DNA of 64,000 nt from Sipunculus nudus (GCA_026874595.1 CM049309.1:49884079-49948078); one strand, 5' to 3'; shown: positions 49,560-60,614, counted from the first letter of the stretch. Translations and numbers: made by a program. Notes: generated by a model not told the origin, from the sequence alone.

Positions 49560-50099
49560 TGGAAACTTGTGAATAAACCAAGTAGCAAACCTTCTGGGTT
49601 TGTTTCAAAATCTATGTATAGCATAGTACAGGAGCCAGGCTCTTTTCATGTAAATTAGGGGCACAACTCCTTTGTCGACTCAAATAAAGAGTTTGTTGCT
49701 ACGGGGCCCAAGTGCCGTCTAAATCCAAAGAAGAATCCGTAGCTTATGGGGAAAAAACCGCAGTTGACTCCTGCGAGGAATTAAATAAGGCTACGTCCTT
49801 TTAAGACTCCTGCGAGAAGTATTCTCTGGATAAGGCGAAGTCCTTTTATTTCTCTTGCGAGAGTATTTCAAATGAGGCCCGGTCTTTTTATGACAAACAG
49901 AAGTTTGTTTCTGCTGAGGAAAATTCCTCTGTTGACTCCCATGAGGAGTTTGATGATAAAAAGGATTTAAATTCTTTAGATGACTCTGAAACAGAGTTTA
50001 TGACTCACACTGTCAATGTCAGTTCTTTGTTTGATGAGGCTGAGGTAGTAGATTCTCCCCTGACTTTTAAAAGGAGTTATTTGAGCCATTCATACATGA

Positions 50100-50400
50100 T
50101 GGTTTTGTATCACTTTCAAGTGATTTTTTTTCAGATTCTACCCCTATTAGAATTTTGAGGGACACTGGTTCAGGCCAGACTCTCATGTAAGCAAACACTT
50201 TGCCATTTTCTAATAGGTCCTTTACTGGTGCACATGCACTTGTTAATGGTGTGTTTTCATACAGGCACACTTCAGTTCCGCTTCACAGTATCTATTTAAA
50301 GTCAGATTTGATTTCTGGGAATATTTCTGTGGGCATAAGAACTGCTTTACCCTTTAAAGGAATTCAGTTGCTGCTAGGCAATGATGTTGCAGGTGATAAA
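50100..50400 (+). pseudogene. Aspartic protease remnant
   Basis: ILRDTGSGQTLM, with the catalytic D-T-G at 50,161-50,169, is followed by TAA at 50,188. The rest (GVFSYRHTSVPLHSIYLKS, then LLLGNDVAGDKV near 50,385) continues in the same frame to 50,799. The family enzyme cuts the polyprotein. This copy cannot be made whole. Confidence 0.7.
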
Positions 50401-50639
50401 GTACAGCCTGTACCAATAGTGACAGAAAAGCCGTCACTTGATCAGGACACTGATCCGGAAAGTCAGGAACTTCCTGGTTTGTATCCTTCATGTTCTGTAA
50501 CTAGATCTATGGCCAAGAAAAACACACATGAGGATAATCGTCCAGATGATAACACTCTGGGAGTCACCAGTGACTCGTCTGACGACTCGCCCGTACAGGA
50601 TGCAGCATTCTCAAGGTCAGAAGTTATCGCGGAACAGCA

Positions 50640-51680
50640 TAAGGACCCCGATATTTCATGTTTGTTTCCCAGGGCAGTTTTTAAAGATGAACTGTCACAG
50701 AACCAAGTTTTTTTCTATGTCAAAATGGAGTGCTTATGCGTAAATGGCAACCACCTGATGTATGCGCTGATGATGAGTGGGCCATCAAACATCAAATAGT
50801 AATGCCCAAAAGCTTTCGCAGTGAAGTTCTAAGCATGGCACATGAGGCTCCTTTGTCTGGCCATTTAGGTATAAATAAAACAAAATCGGGACATGAAAAC
50901 TTGCTGACGATTATGTGCGCATCTACCAGGTTCCCTGAGGCAATACCATTGCGCAAAATTAATGCCAAAAGTGTTGTCAAAGCTCTGACCAAGTTTTTTA
51001 CAACGTTTGGATGACCAAAATCCGTCCAGTCTGACCAAGGGTCTAATTTTATGTCTGGCTTATTCCAATAAGTTATGCTTGAGCTAGGTATAAAACAGTA
51101 CAGCTCTTCGCCATAACATCCTGAAAGTCAGGGCGCCCTCGAGCGTTTTCACCAGACATTAAAAAACATGATCAGGACTTATTGCTAAGACACACAGAAA
51201 GATTGGGATGAAGGAATCCATCTATTGCTGTTTCCTGTCAGAGAATCCTTTCAAGAGTCCGTGGGTTTCAGTCCCTTTGAACTATTTTTTTGACACTCCA
51301 TTCGAGTTCCATTGAAATTGCTTAAAGAAAAACTCATGTGTAAAAACCATGATTCTCTTAGTTAACTGCAGTATGTCTCAGACTTTTGCACTAAACTACA
51401 CAATGCTTGTGAGATTGCAAAGTCAAATCTTAAATCTGCACAAAGTAAAATGAAAACAAAGTATGACAAGCACACTGTAAGTAGGACGTTTGAGCCTGGT
51501 GAAATGGTCCTTGCCTTACTTCCCATCCCTGGCAGACCTCAGCAAACTAGGTATTTTGGTCCTTACATTGTTAACAAGAAAGTCAGTGATTGAAATTACA
51601 TACTGTTGAAACCTGATAGACGTAAGAAGAAACAACTGTGCCATGTTAACATGTTGAAACCATATTATGACAGAAATAAA
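50640..51680 (+). pseudogene. Integrase remnant, located before RT
   Basis: The zinc-binding start MAHEAPLSGHLGINKT (about 50,835) runs directly into SGHENLLTIMC, so the Cys pair of the HHCC motif and the first catalytic Asp are missing, an internal deletion near 50,885. The second Asp (SDQGSNF, about 51,030) and the Glu (HPESQGALERFHQTLK, about 51,120) of the DDE triad are present, with stops between. A C-terminal GPY-like FGPYIVNK segment lies near 51,555 and LCHVNMLKPYY near 51,640. It would insert cDNA into the genome; this copy is dead. Confidence 0.75.
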
Positions 51681-51812
51681 ACATCAGATGTTGTACAAAA
51701 TGTTACTGCTGTTAATTGTGTAAAAACTGACCCTGAGCCAGTTAAAGTAGATACTGATTGTAAGTGTGATGTAGATATTCAGTGTGGTACAGTACCATTA
51801 TAAAACTCAGAC

Positions 51813-53150
51813 GTGCTTAACAACCTGGATGCCAAACTGTCACACCTTACCGCACAACAACAACAAGACCTCAAGAACCTGCTGCGGAATTATGAACATT
51901 TGTTTAGTGACATTCCAACGCGAACTAACATGTTGTGCCATGACGTCGATGTTAGCGAGGCAAGCGCAGTCAAGCAACATTCATATAGACTGAATCCAGA
52001 AAAGCAAAAGTATCTACAGGATGAGATTCAATATTTGCTGGACAATGATTTAATTGAACCTAGTAACAGTAACTGGAGTTCACCGTGTATTCTTGTGCCA
52101 AAACCTGATGGAAGTTACCGTATGTGCACAGATTATCCAAAACTGATCTCTGTCACAAAAACTGACACGTTCCCGATTCCGAAGATCGATGATTGTATTG
52201 ATAGAGTCGGTAGCTCCAGGTATGTTTCCAAGTTTGACTTGCTGAAAGGATTCTGGCAAGTTCCGCTGACAGATCAAGCGCAAAGTGTCCGCATTTGTGA
52301 CGCCGCAAGGTCTGTACCAGTATAAAGTTATGCCGTTTGGCATGATGAACTCGCTAGCCACGTTCCAGTGCCTCATCCATATGGTTGTCAAGGACATTCA
52401 GGGCTGTGACGCATAGATTGATGACCTTATCGTGTACAGCGACATCTGGGAGGAACATCTGCATATTCTTCGCGACCCCTTCGAAAGATTCAGTGAAGCA
52501 CGTCTGACCGTCAACTTAGTAAAAACTGAGTTTTGTCATGCACAAGTAAAATATTTTGGTCATATTGTAGGGCAGGGTCAGGTAAAACCTGTTGGTGCTA
52601 AAATAAGTGCTATATTTGCATTTCCTAGACCAGAAAACAAAATGCAAATAATGCGTTTTCTTGGTATGGTTGGATACTACATGAAGTTTTGTCCAAATTT
52701 TTTTGCTGTAGCTGAACCTTTGACTAATTTGTTAAAGAAGAAACAAAAGTTTGTATGGAGTGTTAAGTGTGAAAATGCATTTAAGAATTTGAAAGCAATT
52801 CTGCAAAGTTCACCAGTTTTAGCAGCTCCAGACTTTTCTGTACCTTTTAAGTTAGCTGTAGATGCTAGTGATACTGCTGCTGGTTTAATGCAAATCAGAA
52901 ATGTTACTCCACTATTGAAATAGAATGTTTGGCTTTGATTTTGGCGTTGCAACATTTTGAAGTTTATGTTACTTCATCAGCTAGCCTATCATTGTCTTCA
53001 GTGATCACAATCCCCTCACATTCATGAACAAGTTGAAGTGTAAAATCAAAGATTGTTGAGATGGAGTTTGTTCTTACAGGATTACAACCTTGATATCATA
53101 CACATTAAAGGGAAAGACAATGTACTTGCTAATTGCTTAACGAGATGTTT
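51813..53150 (+). pseudogene. Reverse transcriptase and RNase H remnant
   Basis: The frame from 51,813 carries YLLDNDLIEPSNSNWSSP, PCILVPKPDGSYRMCTDY and SKFDLLKGFWQVPLTDQA of a Gypsy-type RT. A one-base shift near 52,290 moves to QYKVMPFGMMNS. The catalytic Y-x-D-D box is altered to stop-I-D-D near 52,415, followed by LIVYSDIWEEHL. From 52,432 the frame runs through the connection domain to the RNase H start LAVDASDTAAG, then breaks at 52,921. SDHNPLTFM-like codons persist near 53,000. Confidence 0.8.
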
Positions 53151-53274
53151 ATGAAATGTTGTAAATAGGATGTTTATGTAATGTTGTAAATAAGATGATT
53201 TTGAGATATTGTAAAAATTTAGTGATTGTGATCGCAAAAAGAAAGTTTTCTGAGAAAACTTTCTTTTTTCTTAC

Positions 53275-53571
53275 AGGAGGGGGAGTGTTATAGGTGCTCT
53301 TTTTATTGTGTGACACGGGCGTAACTCCTGTTGTGGCAACCGTGTCTGGCCGCGTATTACATAATATGAGATATTAATCTCATAAGAGATATTATGATAT
53401 ATTAATCTCATAATAAAGACTTTTACGTTTCGTAATATGGCTTTCGAGTTACAATTGTACACCCCTGGGACCTCTTGGTTGACAAGTGGGGTGCTCGCAC
53501 AGATACTTAACACAATGTGTTAACCGAGTGGGCGATATTAAAAGCATTACTTTGCCCTTCCCTCTGTTACA
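53275..53571 (+). repeat. Polypurine tract and 3' LTR (truncated or rearranged)
   Basis: AGGAGGGGGAG is followed by TGTTATAGGTGCTC at 53,286. The first 83 bp match the 5' LTR, up to GCGTATTACAT. After that the sequence differs (ATGAGATATTAATCTCAT and a 3' part ending CTGTTACA at 53,571). The 286-bp segment is much shorter than the 732-bp 5' LTR. Either the LTR was truncated, or an internal piece was replaced. Confidence 0.6.
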
Positions 53572-53839
53572 TATCTAACAAACCATCCCACCAGTAAAAC
53601 ATGGTTCCCTTACTTTGACTACACTTCAACCTAATAAATGCTAAAATCACCTCTACATAAAGATTAAACTACTTTTCAATCGTCTCATTAGGCTGCCACC
53701 ACTCATGCACTAATTTAAGGAGGAATTTAAGTAGAGATTAAGTAGGAAGATTGAAAAGTTGTTTTAAGCTTTATTTAGAAGTCATTATAGCATAATTTAG
53801 ACGGATGGGCAGTCAAACCAGGGGAGCCATATTTAATTA

Positions 53840-53998
53840 GTGGCAGATATTTGACCAAAAACAAGGTCAGTTCAGGTATAAACAGAGAATCTATGACGTC
53901 CGTTCCGGCAGTGGTGGGATTATTATATATTGGCGGTTTTAAACTGTTCTAGGCCAGAATAACGTCCACCACCAATGACGATTCATTCGACTGTGCCT
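53840..53998. mobile_element. Third copy of the small CACAGT/ACTGTG element
   Basis: TAGTGGCAGATATTTGACCA, CAGAGAATCTATGACGTCCG and ATTCGACTGTG match 1,945-2,110. The left terminus is degraded. Confidence 0.6.
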
Positions 53999-54079
53999 TA
54001 AATAATAAAACTTGCTATGCTAAAAACATACATACATAAACTATATAAGCCTACATAAAAAGAAAGTGTAAGTGCTACC

Positions 54080-55110
54080 TTCAATGTCCACCATCAAAAC
54101 CTCACTGTAATGGCCATGGGATATTAATTAAAGAGTTACTGGTCAGGCTTGGGCCTGTGAGGCTGCCGTCCTGACACCACGAAGTGTTATACGCCGACTT
54201 GGACCCAACAGGTTTCAGGTTTCTGTTGCGTTGCCGGCCGACCAAAGGGAAAACTGGGGTTATAGCATGATACAATCTGTTACTCTTAGAAAGCAAATTG
54301 AATAAAAATATTTCCTATGATTTTAACATACTAAGTTTCATATTATGTTGTATATCGAAAGGCCTGTAATATAAAAAAATAATCTGGAAAGCATGAAGCA
54401 CCTGTAAAATCAATATATGATTTATTTGTCCAGGGAGAATAGAAGCATTAACAGCTCGGTAGACATCTTGTATTTGGTTGCAGGTCTGTAATGCTTTAGG
54501 CCTGTACTATTATGTTCATATTTTCACTTCCTTCGTACAAAGCTCAGAATAGAACCGTAATGTTTTCCAGTGGTCAAATATACAATACACTTAGATGTAC
54601 TGAACATTAATCAATGGATATATGTTAAATTTAGTAGTTGTGTATGGAGTGTTATAATCACAGTTAACTGCAGGGTCAATCTATGGCGCAACTTTGCGTC
54701 AATCACTGAACTCCTCAATTGCTTTTTATCGGCTAACGAAGCATGAGATTGTCCAGGTCATGTAGGCCTGGCATATTTGCTGTTAATGAGCTGTCTTACT
54801 GGTCAGCCTGAATGGTCAGTCACATTTACTGTCTGAAATAGGTCTGAAAGATATGTCCACAGTCAGTGGCAGCCAGCAAAAGCAAAAGATTTCCGACTTC
54901 TTTATCAAATCTCAGAATTACACCTTTGTCTCGGTGAGGTACGTAAACTTTTATTCCTTTCAGTCTTTATATAAATAAGCTTTTTGGATTTATCTCGGAT
55001 TTATGGGGTTTTAGCTCAGCTGACTGCAAGTCTTCTGCATGAGCTATATAGCTATGATCTTATAGGTGCCTTAAGTCTGTCTTTTGTCTTGCTGCCCGTC
55101 ATGAGGTTCT
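54080..55110 (+). repeat. Segmental duplicate of 31.24-31.70 kb
   Basis: It is colinear with 31,250-31,365 up to CACCACG(A/T)AGTGT, then about 550 extra bases (54,188-54,745), then colinear again from GTCCAGGTCATGTAGGCCTG to TTTTAGCTCAGCTGACTG. No gene was recognised. Confidence 0.7.
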
Positions 55111-55164
55111 TAAGAGTCAGTAGGCCTAACTCATTAATGCAAACGGGCATCCTTGGCTTAGAAT

Positions 55165-55310
55165 AGACTATAGAATGTATTCATTGGTCATACCATAGAA
55201 CGTATACATTCTATGACCAACCATGGAATGTGTACATTCTATGTACCAAGTTTATAGAATGTGTACATTGCATGGGTTAAGTCATAGAATGTTTATTGCA
55301 TGGGCTAAGC
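55165..55310. repeat. ATAGAATGT... short tandem repeat
   Basis: ATAGAATGT(A/G)T(A/T)(C/T)ATT and related phrases occur about five times (55,170, 55,196, 55,222, 55,255, 55,285) at 25-35-bp spacing, some as inverted versions. It is a degenerate minisatellite. Confidence 0.6.
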
Positions 55311-55501
55311 CATATATATATATATATATATCTAGACAGGGCCAGCTGAAAGAGTTTGCTGTATAGGGTTAATATAAATGTTGCTAAGAACTGAACCTAG
55401 TTCAACCTAAATATAACAGGTCTTTACAGTTATATCTAGACCGAGTGTGTTCCTCTTTTTCTGTAAATACTATTTTTATATACTATTTTTTTTGTAAATG
55501 G

Positions 55502-55507
<6 letters not shown>

Positions 55508-55562
<55 letters not shown>
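55508..55562. repeat. (TA)n microsatellite
   Basis: Uninterrupted TA repeats. Confidence 0.95.
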
Positions 55563-55568
<6 letters not shown>

Positions 55569-55938
55569 AACTATCCCTGTATCAATGCGCGACGAACCTG
55601 TTTCTTTTCTTTAAACCATGAAATGAAAATGATTAATAATGTTACTGGCTTCATCTATATAGGGCAGAGGATGAACCATTAATTCTTATAGAAAATGACC
55701 ATAAACAGTCGCTAGTAGTCAGACGAAAACACGACTGCACAGACAGATTAGTCCATTAAGGGAGACAGGGGTGTCGGGTCGGAATCAACCCAGCAATGGC
55801 CCATAACTAAAGAAAAAAAAACTCGTAACATATTAACAATCGTGAGATGATGACAAATTAAGTCGTATGCCTGTATGGCCTTGAAAACAGCAGTGAGTTG
55901 TATGGCAGATTCTAGGTGTGCGGTTGATGGGTATAAAG

Positions 55939-55940
<2 letters not shown>

Positions 55941-55986
<46 letters not shown>
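55941..55986. repeat. (TA)n microsatellite
   Basis: TA repeats ending in GTGCGTGTGTG. Confidence 0.95.
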
Positions 55987-55989
<3 letters not shown>

Positions 55990-56425
55990 CGTGTGTGTAC
56001 GAATTAATACTATACACGCAATATATTTTCAGCCTATGAAAAGTTAATTTTTTTTTCATTTCATCTAATTGAATAAAATATGGGTTAATCACAGGTAAAT
56101 ATTCCCCTGCAATATAGAGACAAATTTGAAATATGCAATGTAAAGGTGATATTTTGAGGCATCTTTTATACAAACAAATACGGGGATTTTCTGTTCCTAA
56201 CCTGTTCAGGTGTGACTGACTATAATATAATTATTTATATTTCTTCAAAATTTGGATATTAACTGGAAAGTCAAAACATCCAATTGTTTGTTACATGTTG
56301 ATATCTCTGTCGGGAAAATGCATGTCTACGTTCATAACTTGCAAAATATCATCGTTTTATTGTAGTCCTCGTCGTAATATAATGGATATGTTCAAGTTGC
56401 ATGTTAAACTTTGCATTTTACCGGC

Positions 56426-56530
56426 TTCTGTGGTCCAGGCAGCGCACCGGACTCAACATAGCACAGGTAGTGAGTTCGAGTATTAGCCGAGGAGCCGTGA
56501 GCCCAGGAAGAACCCCCTCCCCCAAATATA
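56426..56530 (+). mobile_element. Diverged tRNA-derived SINE fragment
   Basis: CCGGCTTCTGTGGTCCAGGC then AGCGCACCGGACTCAAC and GTGAGTTCGAGTATTAGCCG parallels the head of the SINE at 42,204-42,130, with a recognisable B box. The body is shorter. Confidence 0.55.
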
Positions 56531-56534
56531 GAAT

Positions 56535-56940
56535 CATTTGGATGCTATCTTAATCTCAGGACTGTTCATTAATAATTATATCCCCAACTTATGAATCAGA
56601 ATATAATAAACTGTGTAAAAATAATATAACTGCTAAAGAAAAAAGTTATATAAAATGAGAATTAAATACGAATAACTGGGAAAATAAATATATAAAATGA
56701 GAGATGTTACTGCTCAACGAGGTGGGGGTCGTTCCCCTTCCCTCCACCTTTGGATCCGTCACTGTAATGGCAGTGGCAAAAACCGGCCAACCCTAGTCAA
56801 CAGAACTTCAGAGATTGCTCAAATATCTTGACTACAGGTTATGCATATCGCTTCCTCCTGACCCCTGCGTTAAAACCCTTTAATCCAGGTGCTTAAATGG
56901 GCCTATTCCAATATAGAATCCAATACCTTATCAATCTAAG
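56535..56940. other. Intergenic, no gene recognised
   Basis: AT-rich with a short pyrimidine-rich stretch at about 56,735. Nothing was identified. Confidence 0.45.
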
Positions 56941-56944
56941 TATA

Positions 56945-57507
56945 TATAACAGTCGCAATTTCATGCAAGTTAAATCTTTGGATTAAATATTAGTTCCTCT
57001 TTGATTCACAATCATATAAGAATCAGGTCAGCCAAGGATTAGTTAAGGATTTAAAGGCTTGTCCAATATCAGTGAGCCAGAACAAATCCACACTGCCCAC
57101 AATCTGTTTGTCCCACTGAGCTGAAATCAATACTGGGTATATATACTCATTTGGGTTTATCAAAGGCCAGTTAAAAGGAAACCTATCTGTACCTCTCTTC
57201 AGACTGCAGTGCATTGACATAATAATATAAATATCGGCGATAAGCAAAAATTGACAACATCTATAACTACAGCTGAGGGCACATGAAGGAACAGAAAATT
57301 TAAACTTGATGTCATCATACCTGAGAGCTCCTGTTTTCACTCACCGATGATCACTTTGCATTCACTTCTGATCGTACTAACAATTCGCATTTTATGCATT
57401 ACAATTATGATCTGAAGTTGCCGAACGTGTTTAATTTCACCTCTTGCCGAGCAAAGGTTCAAATTACCATATTGTATAATAATTTATCAGGTGCGTACAG
57501 GTACGAG
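56945..57507 (+). promoter_or_regulatory. Conserved 5' flank of first exon C
   Basis: It is colinear with 30,200-30,606 and partly with 820-1,760. It ends in GAAGTTGCCGAACGTG, AAAGGTTCAAAT and AGGTGCGTACAG just before the ATG. It is the likely promoter and 5' untranslated region of a downstream gene copy. Confidence 0.5.
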
Positions 57508-57710
57508 ATGCCGGAGTCTGGCGATTGTCGTGTTTGTGTAGTCGGGGCTGGTGTCATCGGGTTGTCAACAGCCCTGCATGTCATCCAGGCACTGCCAGAC
57601 GCGAAGGTGACTGTCGTCGCAGACTTGTTCTCTCCTCACACTACCAGCGATAAATGTGGAGGTTACTGGGAGCCCCACCTCCTTGGAAACACCCCGGCAG
57701 AGAGTATCAG
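57508..57710 (+). CDS. Oxidase first coding exon, copy C (orphan)
   Basis: ATG at 57,508; it encodes VGAGVIGLS and [18 protein letters not shown] and ends in phase 2 at ATCAG|GTAACT. The reading frame and donor are intact, and its protein differs from copies A and B at only a few positions. Its own intron follows for 1.8 kb, but the similarity stops at about 59,505, roughly 70 bp before exon 2 would be expected. Exon 2 is not found in the rest of the window. It is either the start of a gene whose remaining exons lie past 64 kb, or an orphan left after an insertion or deletion. Confidence 0.75.
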
Positions 57711-57924
57711 GTAACTGAATATCAATTCGAATTCTCTTAATTATACTATCATTAAATTATTTATTACACGAACTAGTTTTCATATATGTTATGTTGATAC
57801 AGTAATACTTTTTTAAAATTGTTATTGATAAATATAACAAATATTTATTAATTGTTTTTATATTATTATTTTAATTTTTTATAAAGATAATAATAATTAT
57901 TATAACAATAACAATAATAATAAT

Positions 57925-57960
<36 letters not shown>

Positions 57961-58267
57961 GCGCATTATACTTAATTAATGATTTAATAAGTTATTTTTA
58001 TTATGTTTTCCTCATGGACCCCAGGAATCCACCCTCCCCATCATACTTGTCACATTTGATTTAGTTTGAACTCAGTATATATCTGTTAATTATTAGAATT
58101 TTTATCATTTGATTAACATTTTATAGATTAAAATCTTATTAAAATAAGTTTGACATAAGATAAAAGAAAAAAATATTGATGTCCATCCAAATCTGGGACT
58201 AAATCTCTGCACATGCGTAGATGTTAGGTTACCAGACCTGAGAACAACTGACGCACTTCCCGCATAA

Positions 58268-58272
<5 letters not shown>

Positions 58273-58307
<35 letters not shown>

Positions 58308-58320
58308 GAGAGAGAGAGAG
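58273..58320. repeat. (GA)n microsatellite
   Basis: GA repeats with one GGG interruption, orthologous in position to 34,323. Confidence 0.95.
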
Positions 58321-58540
58321 TGTGTGTGTTTTATTAATATTGAACATTTAGTGTTATTAAGAATTTCAGTATCATTAATATTTTATTTGACCTTCGTTTT
58401 TATTTATTCATATAAAATATTAATAATAATATTGATAATAGTAATAATAAAAATAATAAAAAGAGTGTTTATTAGGAGTATGATCGTATTATCATTATAA
58501 TTATTGTCATTATTATCATTATTACTTGCTTACTCTACTA

Positions 58541-58662
58541 TTATTTTGCATGAATACACAGAAAAGTCGGTTCACTGCCGACAGTGAACCGACTTTTCTG
58601 TGTATTCATGTTCCATTTCTTCGTACAACGAACCAGCATGGCTATTCATTCATTATTTTGCA
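58541..58662. mobile_element. About 102-bp hairpin insertion with 10-bp direct flank repeat
   Basis: TTATTTTGCA occurs on both sides (58,541-58,550 and 58,653-58,662). The two other copies of this intron have it once (26,702 and 34,579 regions). The insert opens with a perfect 29-bp-arm hairpin with a 4-base loop (58,549-58,577 and 58,582-58,610). It therefore looks like a small transposition or foldback insertion. Confidence 0.8.
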
Positions 58663-59539
58663 CTTAAAGACCAGGTTAGTTTCATCGCAAAACAAAAGAA
58701 TAAAATGAAGAAAATATAAACTTTTTTTAAAAGTAACAGATAACACAACAATACACCCGTGAAAGGTGTACATTTTTTTCCAACGACAATTAGAATAACA
58801 TACCTAAAGATAATTTGTAAATTAAAAAAAGTCTTAGGTAAGAGAAGAGTTTATTTAAAACCCTGCGCACTACCTGTTTTATTAATAGAATCAAACTGTG
58901 TTTGTCAATGCTTTAAACTAAAAGTCAACTGAACCTTTTATTATGTCTAACCCTATATGAGTCACAGAAAATGTAAAGATACGGAGGGTCTCGGGCCATT
59001 CATGAATCACTGCTCTCGGCCTTGATATTCAATCGTAGTTTCCGACAGGGGACGCTGCTATTGCCCCGTCGTAACACAAGGCAAAAAAAGGTATTGTTCT
59101 CAGGTACTTTTTTCAGAAATCAGTGCGGGCGGGAGGGTTTTTTTTAATTACCTTTTTTGTATGTTTCGATAAAAATGACATATGATCGGGGAAAAGCAGG
59201 ATAAAAACATGATTTTATCTAAAAAGGTAACGGCACTACATAACAAAGATAAAACTGATCAAAATTGAATATTTTTTATCTTCTTGAAAGATGAAAATCA
59301 AAATAAAACTTTTTTCGTGCGAGGGGGTTAAATTGACGCGGGCCTGAGAACCATACCTCCTATTTTTTTTTAAAACAAGTCTAGAATCTGGAGAAATAAA
59401 GCAAATGACCCCTACCAGACACACTTTGTGTCAATCCCGGCATGCAGTTCGAGACCAAAACCCTGCACACCCTCGAGCCTACCCTAAAACGAATTCCATT
59501 ACAAAAGGCCCGTGAGACCACCAGTAGTGCTATATTATG

Positions 59540-59746
59540 TAAGTGCCAAAAAGTCATTAATAAGTGCCAAAACCATTAATAAGTGCCATTTTTGGTCATT
59601 AATAAGTGCCAAAAAGTCATTGATAAGTGCCAAAACCATTAATAAGTGCCATCCTTAGTAGAGTCATGAATAAGTGCCAAAAAGTCATTAATAAGTGCCA
59701 AAACCATTAATAAGTGCCATCCTGACTAGAGTCATGAATAAGTGCA
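59540..59746 (+). repeat. TAAGTGCC minisatellite, ten units
   Basis: TAAGTGC(C) starts at 59,540, 59,561, 59,580, 59,603, 59,623, 59,643, 59,671, 59,692, 59,711 and 59,739. Units of about 20 bp alternate between AAAAAGTCATTAA and AAAACCATTAA linkers. A higher-order unit of about 68 bp ends in CATCCT(T/G)A(G/C)TAGAGTCATGAA. Confidence 0.9.
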
Positions 59747-59808
59747 AAAAAGTGATTATTAATTGGGAGGAATGCGGACTGGGTGGGAGGGGTGGGGGAG
59801 GGGCCCCC

Positions 59809-60614
59809 TGGCGGTTGACCGGGTGGTGTTTAACGGCGGGCGAAAAATCTATAGCACCCTGGAGGGGAAGCACCCCCTCCCTCCCACTGGGACTTTTCGG
59901 GAATTAAAGCACCCCCTCTTCCTGGGACTTCTCTAAAATCTATAGCACCCTGGAGGGGAAGCACCCTGGCGGTTGACCGGGTGGTGTTTAACGGCGGGCG
60001 AAAAATCTATAGCACCCTGGAGGGGAAGCACCCCCTCCCTCCCACTGGGACTTTTCGGGAATTAAAGCACCCCCTCTTCCTGGGACTTCTCTAAAATCTA
60101 TAGCACCCTGGAGGGGAAGCACCCCCTCCCTCCCACTGGGACTTTTCGGGAATTAAAGCACCCCCTCTTCCTGGGACTTCTCTAAAATCTATAGCACCCT
60201 GGAGGGGAAGCACCCCCTCCCTCCCACTGGGACTTTTCGGGAATTAAAGCACCCCCTCTTCCTGGGACTTCTCTAAAATCTATAGCACCCTGGAGGGGAA
60301 GCACCCCCTCCCTCCCACTGGGACTTTTCGGGAATTAAAGCACCCCCTCTTCCTGGGACTTCTCTAAAATCTATAGCACCCTGGAGGGGAAGCACCCCCT
60401 CCCTCCCACTGGGACTTTTCGGGAATTAAAGCACCCCCTCTTCCTGGGACTTCTCTAAAATCTATAGCACCCTGGAGGGGAAGCACCCCCTCCCTCCCAC
60501 TGGGACTTTTCGGGAATTAAAGCACCCCCTCTTCCTGGGACTTCTCTAAAATCTATAGCACCCTGGAGGGGAAGCACCCCCTCCCTCCCACTGGGACTTT
60601 TCGGGAATTAAAGT
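59809..60614. repeat. 91-bp near-perfect tandem array
   Basis: TCTATAGCACCCTGGAGGGG starts at 59,848, 59,939, 60,006, 60,097, 60,188, 60,279, 60,370, 60,461 and 60,552. Spacing is exactly 91 bp, except for one 67-bp step where a copy of TGGCGGTTGACCGGGTGGTG (at 59,809) is repeated at 59,967. The units look identical. Each holds two GCACCCCCTC...GGGACTT sub-units. Decayed units continue to about 60,720. 91 is not a multiple of three, so it is not coding. Confidence 0.95.

Larger units (their letters stand above)
47401..53571 (+). mobile_element. Ty3/Gypsy-type LTR retrotransposon with integrase before RT (Gmr1-like order), decayed
   Basis: Two terminal segments both begin TGTTA(C/T)AGGTGCTCTTTTTA, then share about 80 bp. 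Between them lie gag (48,382-49,330), a zinc knuckle, an aspartic protease motif, an integrase (about 50,640-51,680), reverse transcriptase and RNase H (51,813-53,150), and a purine tract AGGAGGGGGAG just before 53,286. The RT is Gypsy-like, yet integrase comes first, the order known from Gmr1-like elements. Many frameshifts, stops and an internal integrase deletion show it is inactive. No matching target duplication was seen (AAGTA on the left, TATCT on the right). Confidence 0.85.
57711..59505 (+). repeat. Intron-1 copy following exon C
   Basis: The start matches 26,442-26,560. From 58,060 on it matches 34,080-35,089, including the (GA)n tract and CTCGGCCTTGATA. An insert at about 59,067-59,385 has no counterpart in the 34-35 kb copy. 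An (AAT)n tract lies at 57,908-57,959. Confidence 0.8.

Noticed and set aside
59540..60614. Regular repeats that might be read as a CRISPR array
   Set aside because: The genome is eukaryotic, units are contiguous with no unique spacers, and no cas genes are present. They are minisatellites.
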